A stretch of 64,000 nt of DNA, taken from Brucella tritici (GTDB lineage Bacteria; Pseudomonadota; Alphaproteobacteria; Rhizobiales; Rhizobiaceae). Shown one piece after another: positions 1 to 8,560 of this stretch. A program made the translations under genes and the position numbers. Below the pieces are notes generated by a model. It did not search any database and was not told the DNA's origin. It worked only from the letters and a program-made list of their open reading frames with translations. The stretch is taken from the NCBI RefSeq assembly GCF_008932295.1, contig NZ_WBWA01000002.1, positions 62,001 to 126,000 of the forward strand, given 5' to 3'. Numbering within the stretch: the stretch's first letter is position 1; every line of letters starts with the position of its first letter.

Positions 1-2201
1 CACTCCGCTTTTCCGGGCTTGCCACGATTTGCGACATCTTTTTCAATGGCGAATTGCTGCTGCAAACCGACAGCATGTTTCTCGGCTATGATTTGCCGGT
101 TACACTGACCGGCAAGGACGAGCTTGCCCTCTGTTTTCACGCGCTCGCGCCTCGCCTCAGCCAGAAAGGCCCACGCGCCCGCTGGCGCACGCAACTGATG
201 AACACACAAGGCCTGCGCCTTATCCGCACGACAGCACTCGGCTATATGCCGGGCTGGTGCCCGGAAGTGCATGCCGTAGGTCCATGGCGTCCGATTTCAA
301 TCAGCCGTTCCGATGCTGAAGCCATATCCGACATCGCCATTCAGGCAAGACTGACCGAAACCGGTGATGGCGAACTTCAAGTCAGCTTTACCTATAGCGG
401 CAAGGCCGAGGCACCCATTCTCCATTGCGAAGGGCAACAATTCGCCTGCAAGCGCCAGACTGACAATCAGTGGACGGCAAGACTAACGCTTCCCAGCGTC
501 GAGCCGTGGTGGCCGCACACGCACGGCAATCCAGCGCTTCACAATGTCGAACTTTCACTTGACGGCGAACTACGCCCGCTCGGCCGCACCGGCTTCCGCC
601 GCATCGAGGTTGATCGCGGACCGGACGGCAAGGGCTTTGCACTCAGGATCAATGGCGAGAAGATTTTCTGCCGCGGCGCGGTATGGAGTTCTGCCGATAT
701 CGTCCGCCTTCCCGGCGCCCGCGACGATTACGAACCATGGCTGAAGCTCGCGCAGGACGCGGGCATGAACATGCTGCGGCTGAGCGGCATCACCGCCTAT
801 GAGACACCGGATTTCTATGCGCTTTGCGACGAGCTTGGCATCATGGTGTGGCAGGATTTTATGTTCGCCAATTTCGACTATCCGGTGAAGGACGAAGCAT
901 TTGTCGCAAAAGTGCAGGCAGAAGCGTCTCAGCTTCTGGCCGCTGTCAGGCATGCGCCATCGCTGACGGTCTTTTGCGGCGGCAGTGAAATTTACCAGCA
1001 GGGCGCAATGATGGGCCTGCCGGAAGCGACCTGGAAAGGCCCGCTTACCGAGGAGATCCTGCCCAGTATTGTCGGCAAGCTTTGCCCCGATATTCCCTAT
1101 GTGCCGAATTCGCCCTGTGATGGTGCCCTCCCCTTTATCAGCAATGAAGGCGTCAGCCATTATTATGGTGTCAGCGCCTATTGCCGTCCTCTGGAAGATG
1201 CGCGGCGTGCGGAGGTACGTTTTGCGACCGAATGTCTGGCCTTCTCCAACGTGCCCGAAGCGCGCACGCTGAAAACCCGCCTCGATGTGCCGCCGGTTCA
1301 CGATCCGCGCTGGAAAGCACGTGTGCCCCGCGACCGCGGCGTATCCTGGGATTTCGAGGATGTGCGGGACGCCTATCTGGAGATGTTGTACGGTTACGAT
1401 CCAGCGCGACTGCGACGCGAGGATGTGGAACAATATCTCCACCTTTCCCGCGCCGTCACGGCGGAAGTAATGGAAGCGACCATCGCCGAATGGCGGCGAC
1501 CGGGAAGCACCTGTTTCGGTGCGCTTCTCTGGATGTTTCAGGACCTGTTGCCCGGCGCGGGTTGGGGCATAATCGATGCGACCGGTGCACCCAAAGCCTC
1601 ATGGCATGGCCTGAAACGTGCTTTCCGTCCACAGCAGGTCGCCTTGACAGACGAAGGCGTTAACGGCCTCGCGATCCATGTTTTAAACGAACAGGCCGAA
1701 ACCGCTGATCTTTCGCTTGAACTGACATGTCTGCGTGCCGGTTCGCAGCCGGTGGTTTCCGGTCGTCGCGATCTTTCGATTGCCGGTCGCTCAGCGATCA
1801 CCATTGCCGCAACGGATATGTTCGGCGCGTTCTTCGATGTCACTTATGCCTATCGTTTCGGCCCTCCGGCCCATGACGTGACCGTTGCGCGACTGAAGCG
1901 CAATGACATTACGATTGCTGAGGCGTTTCACTTTCCGCTCGGACGAACAAAAGCCTTTCATGACGCCGCTGTCGAAGCCGCTCCATTCGAAGAGAACGGC
2001 AACTGGTTCCTCGATCTGAAAACGCCGGTTCTGGCCCAATCTATCAGCATCGATGCAGGTGACTGGCTGGCTGCCGAGAACTGGTTTCACCTTGCTCCCA
2101 ACGAGGCGAAACGCATCGCCCTTATTCCGCGTAAGGCGACATCTGAAAAGCCGTCTGGAGAAATCCGCATCGCCGGTTCGTCACGGATCTTCTGGTTCTA
2201 A
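1..2201 (+). CDS. Glycoside hydrolase family 2, beta-mannosidase-like (5' end outside window)
   Basis: The open frame runs to the left window edge. The first in-frame residues (LRFSGLATICDIFFNGELLL) are the sandwich-domain motif seen just inside GH2 N-termini, so the gene starts upstream and the TTG at 54 is not the real start. The jelly-roll and immunoglobulin-like domains are followed by a TIM barrel with PDFYALCDELGIMVWQDFMF. The likely acid/base Glu lies in CGGSEIYQQ (codon 987-989) and the likely nucleophile in FATECLAF (codon 1230-1232). Family enzymes remove beta-mannosyl or related residues from oligosaccharides; the substrate here is unknown. Beta-mannosidases usually have Asn before the acid/base Glu, but this protein has Ser. 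The gene overlaps the convergent hydrolase gene by 4 bp. Confidence 0.8.
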   Translation, partial: LRFSGLATICDIFFNGELLLQTDSMFLGYDLPVTLTGKDELALCFHALAPRLSQKGPRARWRTQLMNTQGLRLIRTTALGYMPGWCPEVHAVGPWRPISISRSDAEAISDIAIQARLTETGDGELQVSFTYSGKAEAPILHCEGQQFACKRQTDNQWTARLTLPSVEPWWPHTHGNPALHNVELSLDGELRPLGRTGFRRIEVDRGPDGKGFALRINGEKIFCRGAVWSSADIVRLPGARDDYEPWLKLAQDAGMNMLRLSGITAYETPDFYALCDELGIMVWQDFMFANFDYPVKDEAFVAKVQAEASQLLAAVRHAPSLTVFCGGSEIYQQGAMMGLPEATWKGPLTEEILPSIVGKLCPDIPYVPNSPCDGALPFISNEGVSHYYGVSAYCRPLEDARRAEVRFATECLAFSNVPEARTLKTRLDVPPVHDPRWKARVPRDRGVSWDFEDVRDAYLEMLYGYDPARLRREDVEQYLHLSRAVTAEVMEATIAEWRRPGSTCFGALLWMFQDLLPGAGWGIIDATGAPKASWHGLKRAFRPQQVALTDEGVNGLAIHVLNEQAETADLSLELTCLRAGSQPVVSGRRDLSIAGRSAITIAATDMFGAFFDVTYAYRFGPPAHDVTVARLKRNDITIAEAFHFPLGRTKAFHDAAVEAAPFEENGNWFLDLKTPVLAQSISIDAGDWLAAENWFHLAPNEAKRIALIPRKATSEKPSGEIRIAGSSRIFWF

Positions 2202-3976
2202 TCCCGTAAGGTCATTGCGCGGATCGTGTCGATATAGATTTCGCGCGAATGTTCCGGTGTGAGATTATGATCGGCATCTGGAATGATGGCGACTGACGCA
2301 TTGTCGAAGCCCTTCAGGCCGGTGCCCATCTGATCGAAATAGAAATTGAAATGCTCGCGCCCAACATCCTTCTCAGCGTAAACGAGCGCCAGTGGCACCT
2401 CACGCTGCTTCAGTTCGTCAAAAGCCGAATAGACTGCCCGTCCTTCCACTGTGCGGCTGCGCAGAAGCTTGCGCGCCAGCCCGCGAATACGCCCTGCAAC
2501 CCCGCGCGTGAGGTTGCGCAGGATGGCACGGATATCCAGTTCACCGCGAAACAGGCGCTGGAATGTTTCGGCGCGGAGCGCGCGACTGCCATAATCCTCC
2601 AGCGTGCGCTTGCCTTCTCGAACTGCATCTTCGACCGAGCGTCCCGGCGCCCAGTAGAATGTCTCCGGATTGACGAGGACCGCGCCTGAAATGCGCTCAT
2701 CTTTCACAGCGCTGTGGAACCCCAGAAATGCACCGCTGCACCGCCCGGCGATCACTGGACGGCCCCAGTCAATGGCGTCGAGATAGTCGAGGGCTTCGGC
2801 AACATCGGCCTCTGCCCCGTTGGTGTAAAGTACCTGTTCCGGCATCCCAGGATTGGGCGGGCTGTCGCCTGCATTCGCAATATCGAAGCGCAGTGACGCT
2901 ATCCCTTCCCGCGCGAGCTTGCGCGCCATATCGACAGTCGTGCGTCCCCATCCTATACGTCGATCATAGGCTGCGGAGAGAAACAGGACCGCCCTGCCCC
3001 GCCGCTCACCCAAGGGGGCGCAGAGAACACCGGAAAGTCGATTGTCGGAACCGAACGAGACAGGCGTTTCGACAAAACCGCCGCCCGTCAAAGTGCCGCC
3101 AAGTGCACTTTCATCCGGCTTGTTCCGTGCGGGCGCGGAACCTGCAATAACTGCCGCCCAGTCCACAAGCCGGTCCGCGACTTCCACCGGCAGGCGCGAG
3201 ATGACCGGGTTCGAAATCAGCTTGTCATAATCGGTAAAGGCTTCAACCGTCACATCCGCGCCAAGCTTTTCCAGATGCGTTGCCAGTTCGGCATCGTTCG
3301 GACGATCCGTCCGCGCCAGCAAAAGACATTGACGCGCAGGCTTCGTCTCCAGCGACAGAAGATTTATCTTCTTCACACCGGCTGCCACTTCCGGCTGCAT
3401 TGTCAGCGATGCGATGGAAACGCTGTTCTTGATCCTTTGCTCGTCCGTCAGTCCCAGATCGGCATCAACCATGCTCGACCAGACGGCCAGTTCACGCGTG
3501 TAGAACCGCCCGGAAATGACAGGTGCCAGAAGCGCCAATGCCGCAACACCTTCGATCCGGGCCGCCGTTTGGGCAGCAATCGCTGCACCAAGGCTCTGTC
3601 CAATGATGATGATGCGGCTTGCCCCCGACAGGTCACGCGCCTTCCGGGCAGCTTCGGCAAGCGTATTGTGCCAGAGTTCCAGCCCGTTGGAAAAATCGAT
3701 GTCGTCGCGTCCGTCACCCGTACCGGGCCAATCGAAGCGGAAGGAACCTATCCCCCGCACCGCAAGTCCGTCGGCGATGATGCGCCAGAATTTGCGTGTC
3801 GTGCAGAGTTCCTCCAGCCCCCAGGGGCTTGCAAAGACCACAACCGTATCGAGAGATTGGCCGACGGGCGCCTGATAAAGGCCCAGCGTGTCGCAGAAGA
3901 CGACCGGACTGGCGGCAGACCGCACAACATTCGCCGTTTGCCTGTAGGATGTTTCGTTTTCCACCCTGTCGCCCAT
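2198..3976 (-). CDS. Two-domain alpha/beta hydrolase
   Basis: This 592-residue protein has two alpha/beta-hydrolase domains in tandem. Domain 1 (about residues 25-275) carries DWPGTGDG and a nucleophile elbow GQSLG with Ser128, but I see no histidine in the expected late position. Domain 2 (about 300-592) carries the elbow GRCSGA, where the residue aligned with the nucleophile is Cys413, and ends with PDADHNLTPEH, a good catalytic-His motif (about His570). No signal peptide is evident. Similar two-domain hydrolases occur near polysaccharide genes in Rhizobiales, and the convergent GH2 neighbour fits a glycan role, but the substrate is unknown. The ATG at 3976 is the chosen start. Confidence 0.7.
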   Translation of the reverse strand: MGDRVENETSYRQTANVVRSAASPVVFCDTLGLYQAPVGQSLDTVVVFASPWGLEELCTTRKFWRIIADGLAVRGIGSFRFDWPGTGDGRDDIDFSNGLELWHNTLAEAARKARDLSGASRIIIIGQSLGAAIAAQTAARIEGVAALALLAPVISGRFYTRELAVWSSMVDADLGLTDEQRIKNSVSIASLTMQPEVAAGVKKINLLSLETKPARQCLLLARTDRPNDAELATHLEKLGADVTVEAFTDYDKLISNPVISRLPVEVADRLVDWAAVIAGSAPARNKPDESALGGTLTGGGFVETPVSFGSDNRLSGVLCAPLGERRGRAVLFLSAAYDRRIGWGRTTVDMARKLAREGIASLRFDIANAGDSPPNPGMPEQVLYTNGAEADVAEALDYLDAIDWGRPVIAGRCSGAFLGFHSAVKDERISGAVLVNPETFYWAPGRSVEDAVREGKRTLEDYGSRALRAETFQRLFRGELDIRAILRNLTRGVAGRIRGLARKLLRSRTVEGRAVYSAFDELKQREVPLALVYAEKDVGREHFNFYFDQMGTGLKGFDNASVAIIPDADHNLTPEHSREIYIDTIRAMTLRD

Positions 3977-4148
3977 GTCTGATGCACCCCATCACAGAAA
4001 TCACATCCTGCAATAATGGAAATCGCGCAAGGCACCAAGGATTTATCGCATTGATTGCGACAGTTCGACCCCGCCGTGCATCAAGCGCGGCAGGGTTGCA
4101 ACAGGTAGAGCCCATCTTCCAAAAGTGGAAGCTGGTCAAAAGACCGGA

Positions 4149-5225
4149 TCAGGCCGCTGGCTTGGTCTTTTCGCCTTCCAGCAGCTTTTCGTGACGCAGC
4201 AGCATGCCATAGAGATCGCGCGGCTCATCCGGATCAGCAAGCAGATCAAGCTGCTCATAGAGCCCGGTATCCTTCAGCTTGTCACGCACATAGCGCAGAG
4301 CCGAGAAATCCTCGGTCGCAAAGCCGACAGAGTCGAACAGCGTAATCTGGCGGGCATCGTTGCGTCCGGCGATCTTGCCAGTGATAACCTCCCAAAGCTC
4401 CTTGACCGGATAATCTTCCGGCAACTGCTGGATTTCGCCTTCGATGCGGGTCTGCGGCGGATATTCGACGAAGATGTCCGAACGGCGCAGAATATCGCCG
4501 TGCAGTTCCGTCTTGCCGGGGCAGTCGCCGCCAACCGCATTGATGTGCACGCCCGATCCGACCATGTTGTCGGTCAGGATCGTCGCATTGGCCTTGTCGG
4601 CAGTCACGGTCGTGATGATGTCCGCACCTTCGACAGCCTCTTCGACCGTCTTGCAGGCAACGATGTTGAAACCCGCACCCTGCAGGTTGCGCATGCACTT
4701 GGCAGTCGCTTCCGGATCAAGATCGTAGAGACGCAGCTTGTCGACGCCGAGCAGCGCCTTGAAAGCCAGAGCCTGGAATTCGCTCTGCGCGCCATTGCCG
4801 ATGATGGCCATCGTGCTGGAATTCTTCGGGGCCAGATGCTTGGCGGCAACTGCCGAAGTCGCGGCGGTGCGCAGTGCGGTGAGGATGGTCATTTCGGTCA
4901 GCAGCATCGGATAGCCGCTGCCCACATCGGCAAGAACGCCGAATGCCGTAACGGTCTGGAGACCTTCACGCGTGTTCTTCGGGTGGCCATTCACATATTT
5001 GAAGCCGTAGAGCGTACCGTCGCTCGTCGGCATCAGCTCAATCACGCCTTCCTTCGAATGCGAAGCCACACGCGGCGTCTTGTCGAAGTTTTCCCAGCGA
5101 CGGAAATCTTCTTCGACATAGTCGGCGAGTTCCTTGAGGAAGGTTTCCACGCCGACGGACAGCACCAGCTTCATCATATGATCGACGCTGACGAAGGGGA
5201 CGATATTGAGGTTCGGTTGGGTCAT
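4149..5225 (-). CDS. ocd: Ornithine cyclodeaminase
   Basis: Ornithine cyclodeaminase converts L-ornithine to L-proline and ammonia using bound NAD+. The protein (358 residues from the chosen start) shows the OCD/mu-crystallin fold: the NAD-binding loop IGNGAQSEFQ and the substrate segment INAVGGDCPGKTEL, which contains the conserved Asp. I chose the ATG at 5225 because AGGAG lies 8 bases upstream. An in-frame start at 5291 would run through a repeat element and lacks a ribosome site. It lies downstream of the arginase gene on the same strand, giving an arginine to ornithine to proline route. Confidence 0.93.
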   Translation of the reverse strand: MTQPNLNIVPFVSVDHMMKLVLSVGVETFLKELADYVEEDFRRWENFDKTPRVASHSKEGVIELMPTSDGTLYGFKYVNGHPKNTREGLQTVTAFGVLADVGSGYPMLLTEMTILTALRTAATSAVAAKHLAPKNSSTMAIIGNGAQSEFQALAFKALLGVDKLRLYDLDPEATAKCMRNLQGAGFNIVACKTVEEAVEGADIITTVTADKANATILTDNMVGSGVHINAVGGDCPGKTELHGDILRRSDIFVEYPPQTRIEGEIQQLPEDYPVKELWEVITGKIAGRNDARQITLFDSVGFATEDFSALRYVRDKLKDTGLYEQLDLLADPDEPRDLYGMLLRHEKLLEGEKTKPAA

Positions 5226-5238
5226 TATTGCTCCTTGA

Positions 5239-5304
5239 GCGCATCCCGAAAAGTGCGAAGCGGTTTTCGGAACAAGATGCGCGTAATACAATTAGCTTGA
5301 GCAT
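5239..5304. repeat. Short palindromic intergenic repeat, family A copy 1
   Basis: The core (5239-5283) begins GCGCATCCCGAAAAGTG, has a central TTTTCGG that pairs with CCGAAAA, and closes with GATGCGCG. An AT-rich tail ends in GAGCATT. A nearly identical core lies inverted at 61122-61165. It sits between arginase and ocd, so it would be transcribed and could fold in the mRNA. This kind of element is common in Brucellaceae and Rhizobiaceae genomes. Confidence 0.75.
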
Positions 5305-5354
5305 TCTACCCCGGATGAACCCATCCGGCGCTTTACGAATGCGGCCTCCTGAAT

Positions 5355-6275
5355 TCAGTAATTAATGGTTGGACGGTCCATGACGCTGCGGCCCAGCAGG
5401 CTCGCCATCAGGTCGACCATCACCGTTGCGGTACGTCCGCGCTCATCGAGAAACGGATTAAGCTCCACGAGATCGAGGCTCGTCACCAGATCGCTGTCAT
5501 GCAGCATTTCCATGATGAGATGCGCTTCACGGAAGGTCGCGCCACCCGGAACCGTGGTGCCAACAGCAGGTGCAATCGAAGGTTCAAGGAAATCGACATC
5601 GAGGCTGACGTGCAGAAGGCCGTTTTCGTCCTTCACACGCTGCAGGAAGCGGCGCAACAGCGCTGCCACACCATGCTCATCGATGAGGCGCATGTCATAG
5701 ACGGCAACTTCGGTCTGCTTGATCGCAGTGCGTTCTGCCGGATCAACACTGCGAATACCCATCATGCAAACATTGGCGGGATCAATCGGTGCTGCCAGAG
5801 CCGGGAAATAACCCTCAAAGCCCTTCTGTCCTGTATAATAGGCAACAGGCGTACCATGCAGATTGCCGCTGCCCGTCGTTTCCAGAGTATGGAAATCCGT
5901 ATGCGCATCAAGCCACAGCACAAATTGCTTGCGACCCTTTTCAGCGGCCCGGCGTGCGATGCCCGGAACGGTGCCGGCAGCGAGCAAATGATCCCCGCCA
6001 AGGAAGATCGGAAAACCTTCTTCGCTCTCACGATAAGCGGCTTCGCTGATTGCTTCGATCCAGGCAACAGCCTGCGGCAAGGCATTGATTACAGGATTAG
6101 GATGAGACACCGGGCGCAGTTCAGCCGGAGCCAGATTGCCGAGATCGGTAAACTCGTGACCGAGTTCGCGAATTGCATCCGCAATGCCAGCGGCACGATA
6201 ACCGTCTGGTCCCATATTGCAGCCCAGACGACCCGTGCCTTCCTGAACCGGCAATCCCAAAATCTTGCAATGCAT
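5355..6275 (-). CDS. rocF: Arginase
   Basis: Arginase hydrolyses L-arginine to ornithine and urea with a binuclear Mn centre. All metal-ligand motifs are visible in the 306-residue protein: GGDHLL, DAHTDFH and SLDVDFLEPSIAPAVGT. The length is typical. The ATG at 6275 has GGAG about 10 bases upstream. The downstream gene is ocd, which consumes the ornithine. The divergent Lrp/AsnC-type gene at 6407 is the likely regulator. The family also includes agmatinases and formimidoylglutamases, but the ocd context favours arginase. Confidence 0.93.
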   Translation of the reverse strand: MHCKILGLPVQEGTGRLGCNMGPDGYRAAGIADAIRELGHEFTDLGNLAPAELRPVSHPNPVINALPQAVAWIEAISEAAYRESEEGFPIFLGGDHLLAAGTVPGIARRAAEKGRKQFVLWLDAHTDFHTLETTGSGNLHGTPVAYYTGQKGFEGYFPALAAPIDPANVCMMGIRSVDPAERTAIKQTEVAVYDMRLIDEHGVAALLRRFLQRVKDENGLLHVSLDVDFLEPSIAPAVGTTVPGGATFREAHLIMEMLHDSDLVTSLDLVELNPFLDERGRTATVMVDLMASLLGRSVMDRPTINY

Positions 6276-6340
6276 AAAGTGCTACTCCAGAGAAATTATT
6301 ATCCTAGATTGACCATTTACGCTTGGCGATGTGAAGCAAC

Positions 6341-6387
6341 CGGATTGGCAATTTTAACGGTTTGGTTTATCAGAATGTCGGATTGGC
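6341..6387. promoter_or_regulatory. Candidate Lrp/AsnC operator: 9-bp direct repeats
   Basis: CGGATTGGC occurs at 6341-6349 and again at 6379-6387, each followed by an AT-rich run. Both lie between the divergent arginase gene and the AsnC-type regulator. The 38-bp spacing and position fit a multi-site Lrp-family operator; this is inference from position and repetition only. Confidence 0.35.
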
Positions 6388-6406
6388 TTTTCAAAATGGA
6401 GAAAAC

Positions 6407-6844
6407 ATGGACGATCTGGATGAAAAGCTGATTACGCTTTTGCGCCACAATGGACGACGCAGCATTTCGGATATTGCAATCGATCTCGGCGTTTCACGGG
6501 CCACCGTGCGAGCACGCATGGAGCGCCTGGAAAATTCCGGTGACATCATCGGCTATACGGTGATCCTGCGCTCGGATGCTGTCGATCTGCCGGTGCGCGG
6601 CATCATGATGATAGAAATCGAAGGCAATGTCGCCGACCGTGTGGTCAAGGCGCTTGGCGGTTTTTCGGAAGTTTCCGCCGTCCACACCACCAATGGCCGT
6701 TTCGACCTTGTGGTGGAACTGGGCGCTGCCACGCTCACCGATTTTGATGCCGTGCTGCGCCGCATCCGGCTGGTGCCGGGCATCAAGGCCAGCGAAACCA
6801 ATCTACTGCTGGCAACACCACGTTCGACGCGAGCGCGTCTGTAA
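6407..6844 (+). CDS. Lrp/AsnC-family transcriptional regulator
   Basis: The 145-residue protein has an N-terminal helix-turn-helix (DEKLITLLRHNGRRSISDIA, then VSRATVRARMERLE) and a C-terminal RAM ligand-binding domain (SEVSAVHTTNGRFDLVVELG). I chose the ATG at 6407, preceded by GGAG, over an upstream in-frame TTG. It is divergent from arginase-ocd and probably regulates it in response to an amino acid such as arginine or ornithine. It ends just before a bidirectional terminator. Confidence 0.9.
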   Translation: MDDLDEKLITLLRHNGRRSISDIAIDLGVSRATVRARMERLENSGDIIGYTVILRSDAVDLPVRGIMMIEIEGNVADRVVKALGGFSEVSAVHTTNGRFDLVVELGAATLTDFDAVLRRIRLVPGIKASETNLLLATPRSTRARL

Positions 6845-6845
6845 C

Positions 6846-6875
6846 AAAAAGCCCGGCAATTCGCCGGGCTTTTTT
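6846..6875. terminator. Bidirectional rho-independent terminator
   Basis: Stem GCCCGGC/GCCGGGC (6851-6869) is flanked by an A-run on the left and a T-run on the right. It can therefore end both the regulator transcript and the convergent oxidoreductase transcript. Confidence 0.9.
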
Positions 6876-6880
6876 CGCTG

Positions 6881-7996
6881 TTAGGCAAGGATCGGATAAT
6901 CCGTATATCCCTTGGCGCCGCCGCCATACATATGCTGCTGGTCCAGCTCATTAAGCGGCGAGTTGTCCTTCAAACGGCGAACCAGATCAGGGTTGGAGAT
7001 GAACGGCTTGCCAAAGGCAACCACATCAGCGCGACCGCTTTCGATTTCCTGTTCAGCCAGTTCGCGATCGTAGCCATTATTGACCATCCAGGCAGCTTCG
7101 CCACCGGCATCGCGATAAACCTGCTTGAGACGCGTATAATCGAATGGCTGCGGACCCTGCTGGAAGTCGCGCGGACCGCCCGTCGCACCTTCAATGATAT
7201 GAACATAAGCAAGACCGTAAGAGGCAAGCTTTTCGACCACATAGTCGAACAGCGGCTGCGGATCGGAATCCGATGCGTCATTGGCTGGCGTCACCGGCGA
7301 AAGACGGATACCGACCTTTCCAGCACCGACCGCCTTCGTCACGGCGTCAACGACTTCGAACAGGAAGCGGGCACGGTTTTCAATCGAGCCACCATATTCA
7401 TCAGTACGGTGATTGCTGCCCGAGCGCAGGAACTGGTCGATCAGATAGCCATTTGCAGCATGGATTTCCACACCGTCGAAACCAGCCACTTCAACCGCAT
7501 CCTTGGCCGCCTTGCCATAGGTGGCGACGATTTCCGGAAGCTCGCTCTTTTCAAGTGCACGTGGTTCGGAGGTTGGTGCGAAGCCGCCCGTGCCATCAGG
7601 CTGAACCAAATAGGTCTTGGACTTGGCCGTGATGGCCGAAGGCGCCACCGGCTTGCCACCATTTGGCTGCAACGTATTGTGCGAAATACGGCCCACATGC
7701 CACATCTGCACGACGATCTTGCCGCCTGCGTTGTGAACAGCGTCGGTGACGCGCTTCCAGCCTGCAAGCTGCTCGTCCGAATAAAGGCCCGGCACATCGG
7801 CATAGCCCTGCCCCTGATGGCTGATCGGCGTTGCCTCAGTGATGATGAGACCAGCACTTGCGCGCTGTTCATAATAGGTGACGTTGAGATCATTCGGCAC
7901 GGCGCGAGGCGAGCGATTGCGCGTCAAGGGGGCCATGACGATGCGATTGGCAAGCTTTAAATCACCGATAGTGACTGGATCGAACAATGTGGCCAT
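6881..7996 (-). CDS. Old yellow enzyme family NADH:flavin oxidoreductase (NemA-like)
   Basis: The 371-residue FMN-dependent ene-reductase contains the hallmarks of NemA/xenobiotic reductase: MAPLTRNRSP near the N-terminus, GKIVVQMWHVGR, the substrate-binding HAANGYLIDQF, and a C-terminal FMN phosphate segment (VVAFGKPFISNPDL). Such enzymes reduce activated alkenes, maleimides, quinones or nitro compounds. The ATG at 7996 follows AAGGAATG. It is downstream of an ArsR regulator, suggesting induction by electrophiles. Its leader holds a tandem 18-bp repeat. Confidence 0.93.
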   Translation of the reverse strand: MATLFDPVTIGDLKLANRIVMAPLTRNRSPRAVPNDLNVTYYEQRASAGLIITEATPISHQGQGYADVPGLYSDEQLAGWKRVTDAVHNAGGKIVVQMWHVGRISHNTLQPNGGKPVAPSAITAKSKTYLVQPDGTGGFAPTSEPRALEKSELPEIVATYGKAAKDAVEVAGFDGVEIHAANGYLIDQFLRSGSNHRTDEYGGSIENRARFLFEVVDAVTKAVGAGKVGIRLSPVTPANDASDSDPQPLFDYVVEKLASYGLAYVHIIEGATGGPRDFQQGPQPFDYTRLKQVYRDAGGEAAWMVNNGYDRELAEQEIESGRADVVAFGKPFISNPDLVRRLKDNSPLNELDQQHMYGGGAKGYTDYPILA

Positions 7997-8008
7997 GGAT
8001 ACATTCCT

Positions 8009-8044
8009 TCAAATGGGAAAGATTGGGCAAATGGGAAAGATTGG
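8009..8044. repeat. Tandem 18-bp direct repeat in oxidoreductase leader
   Basis: Two adjacent copies of CAAATGGGAAAGATTGG (8010-8026 and 8028-8044) occupy most of the 57-bp gap between the ArsR gene and the oxidoreductase gene, just upstream of its ribosome site. Confidence 0.8.
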
Positions 8045-8053
8045 ACTGGTGAA

Positions 8054-8362
8054 TTAAAGATCGGATACAGCTTTGATGAAGGCGGCTATCGCCTCTTCAT
8101 CACGCTTGTAGAACGTCCATTGGCCAACGCGGTGGGGCATGATCAGCCCCGCCTTTGTCAGCACGGATAAATGAGCAGAAACGGACGACTGGGAGAGGCC
8201 GCACCGCTCGAACTGGCCCGCGCACACGCCCATCTCCAGAGGCATGTGCTGATCGGAGAAATGGTTCTCCGGTTCCTTGAGCCAGCTCAAAATGTCGAGA
8301 CGCACCGGATTGGCGAGCGCCTTGAGTATCTCGTCCAAGGGTATAGATTGAACATCCGACAT
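8054..8362 (-). CDS. ArsR-family transcriptional regulator
   Basis: This small winged-helix repressor (102 residues from ATG 8362) contains LANPVRLDILSWL, the recognition region LSQSSVSAHLSVLTKAGLI and wing VGQWTFYKR. Two cysteines lie in CAGQFERCGLSQSS just before the recognition helix, so the protein may sense metals, oxidants or electrophiles through thiols (inference). An in-frame GTG 9 bp upstream is possible, but AGGTG is better spaced for the ATG. It lies upstream of the old yellow enzyme gene on the same strand, probably in one operon. Confidence 0.88.
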   Translation of the reverse strand: MSDVQSIPLDEILKALANPVRLDILSWLKEPENHFSDQHMPLEMGVCAGQFERCGLSQSSVSAHLSVLTKAGLIMPHRVGQWTFYKRDEEAIAAFIKAVSDL

Positions 8363-8387
8363 CGCAGTCACCTCGCTGATCTTTTGA

Positions 8388-8414
8388 TATGTATCGTCAT
8401 TTCCCGATATAAGT
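8388..8414. promoter_or_regulatory. Candidate ArsR operator
   Basis: TATCG (8392-8396) and CGATA (8405-8409) form an inverted repeat in an AT-rich stretch just upstream of the arsR-type gene, where autoregulatory operators of this family normally lie. Weak evidence. Confidence 0.3.
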
Positions 8415-8560
8415 ATTGATTGAATCCGATTTAAAAAGGGGTGAGGCGTTCACATCGCCGTGAGCGTCCAAATCCATACCTTTCCTGTGGACCACCATAA
8501 CGGCCTTGATTGCGTCAAACGGGCATCCGACTATGTTCGCCGTAAAGATTTGAGATTGGA

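Noticed and set aside
4125-5300. Long plus-strand open frame of about 390 codons
   Set aside because: It is antisense to ornithine cyclodeaminase, whose cofactor and substrate motifs are clear; the antisense product has no recognisable motif.
5226-5354. CRISPR-like array from the recurrent palindromic repeats
   Set aside because: Copies are dispersed singly over many kilobases with no regular spacers and no cas genes.
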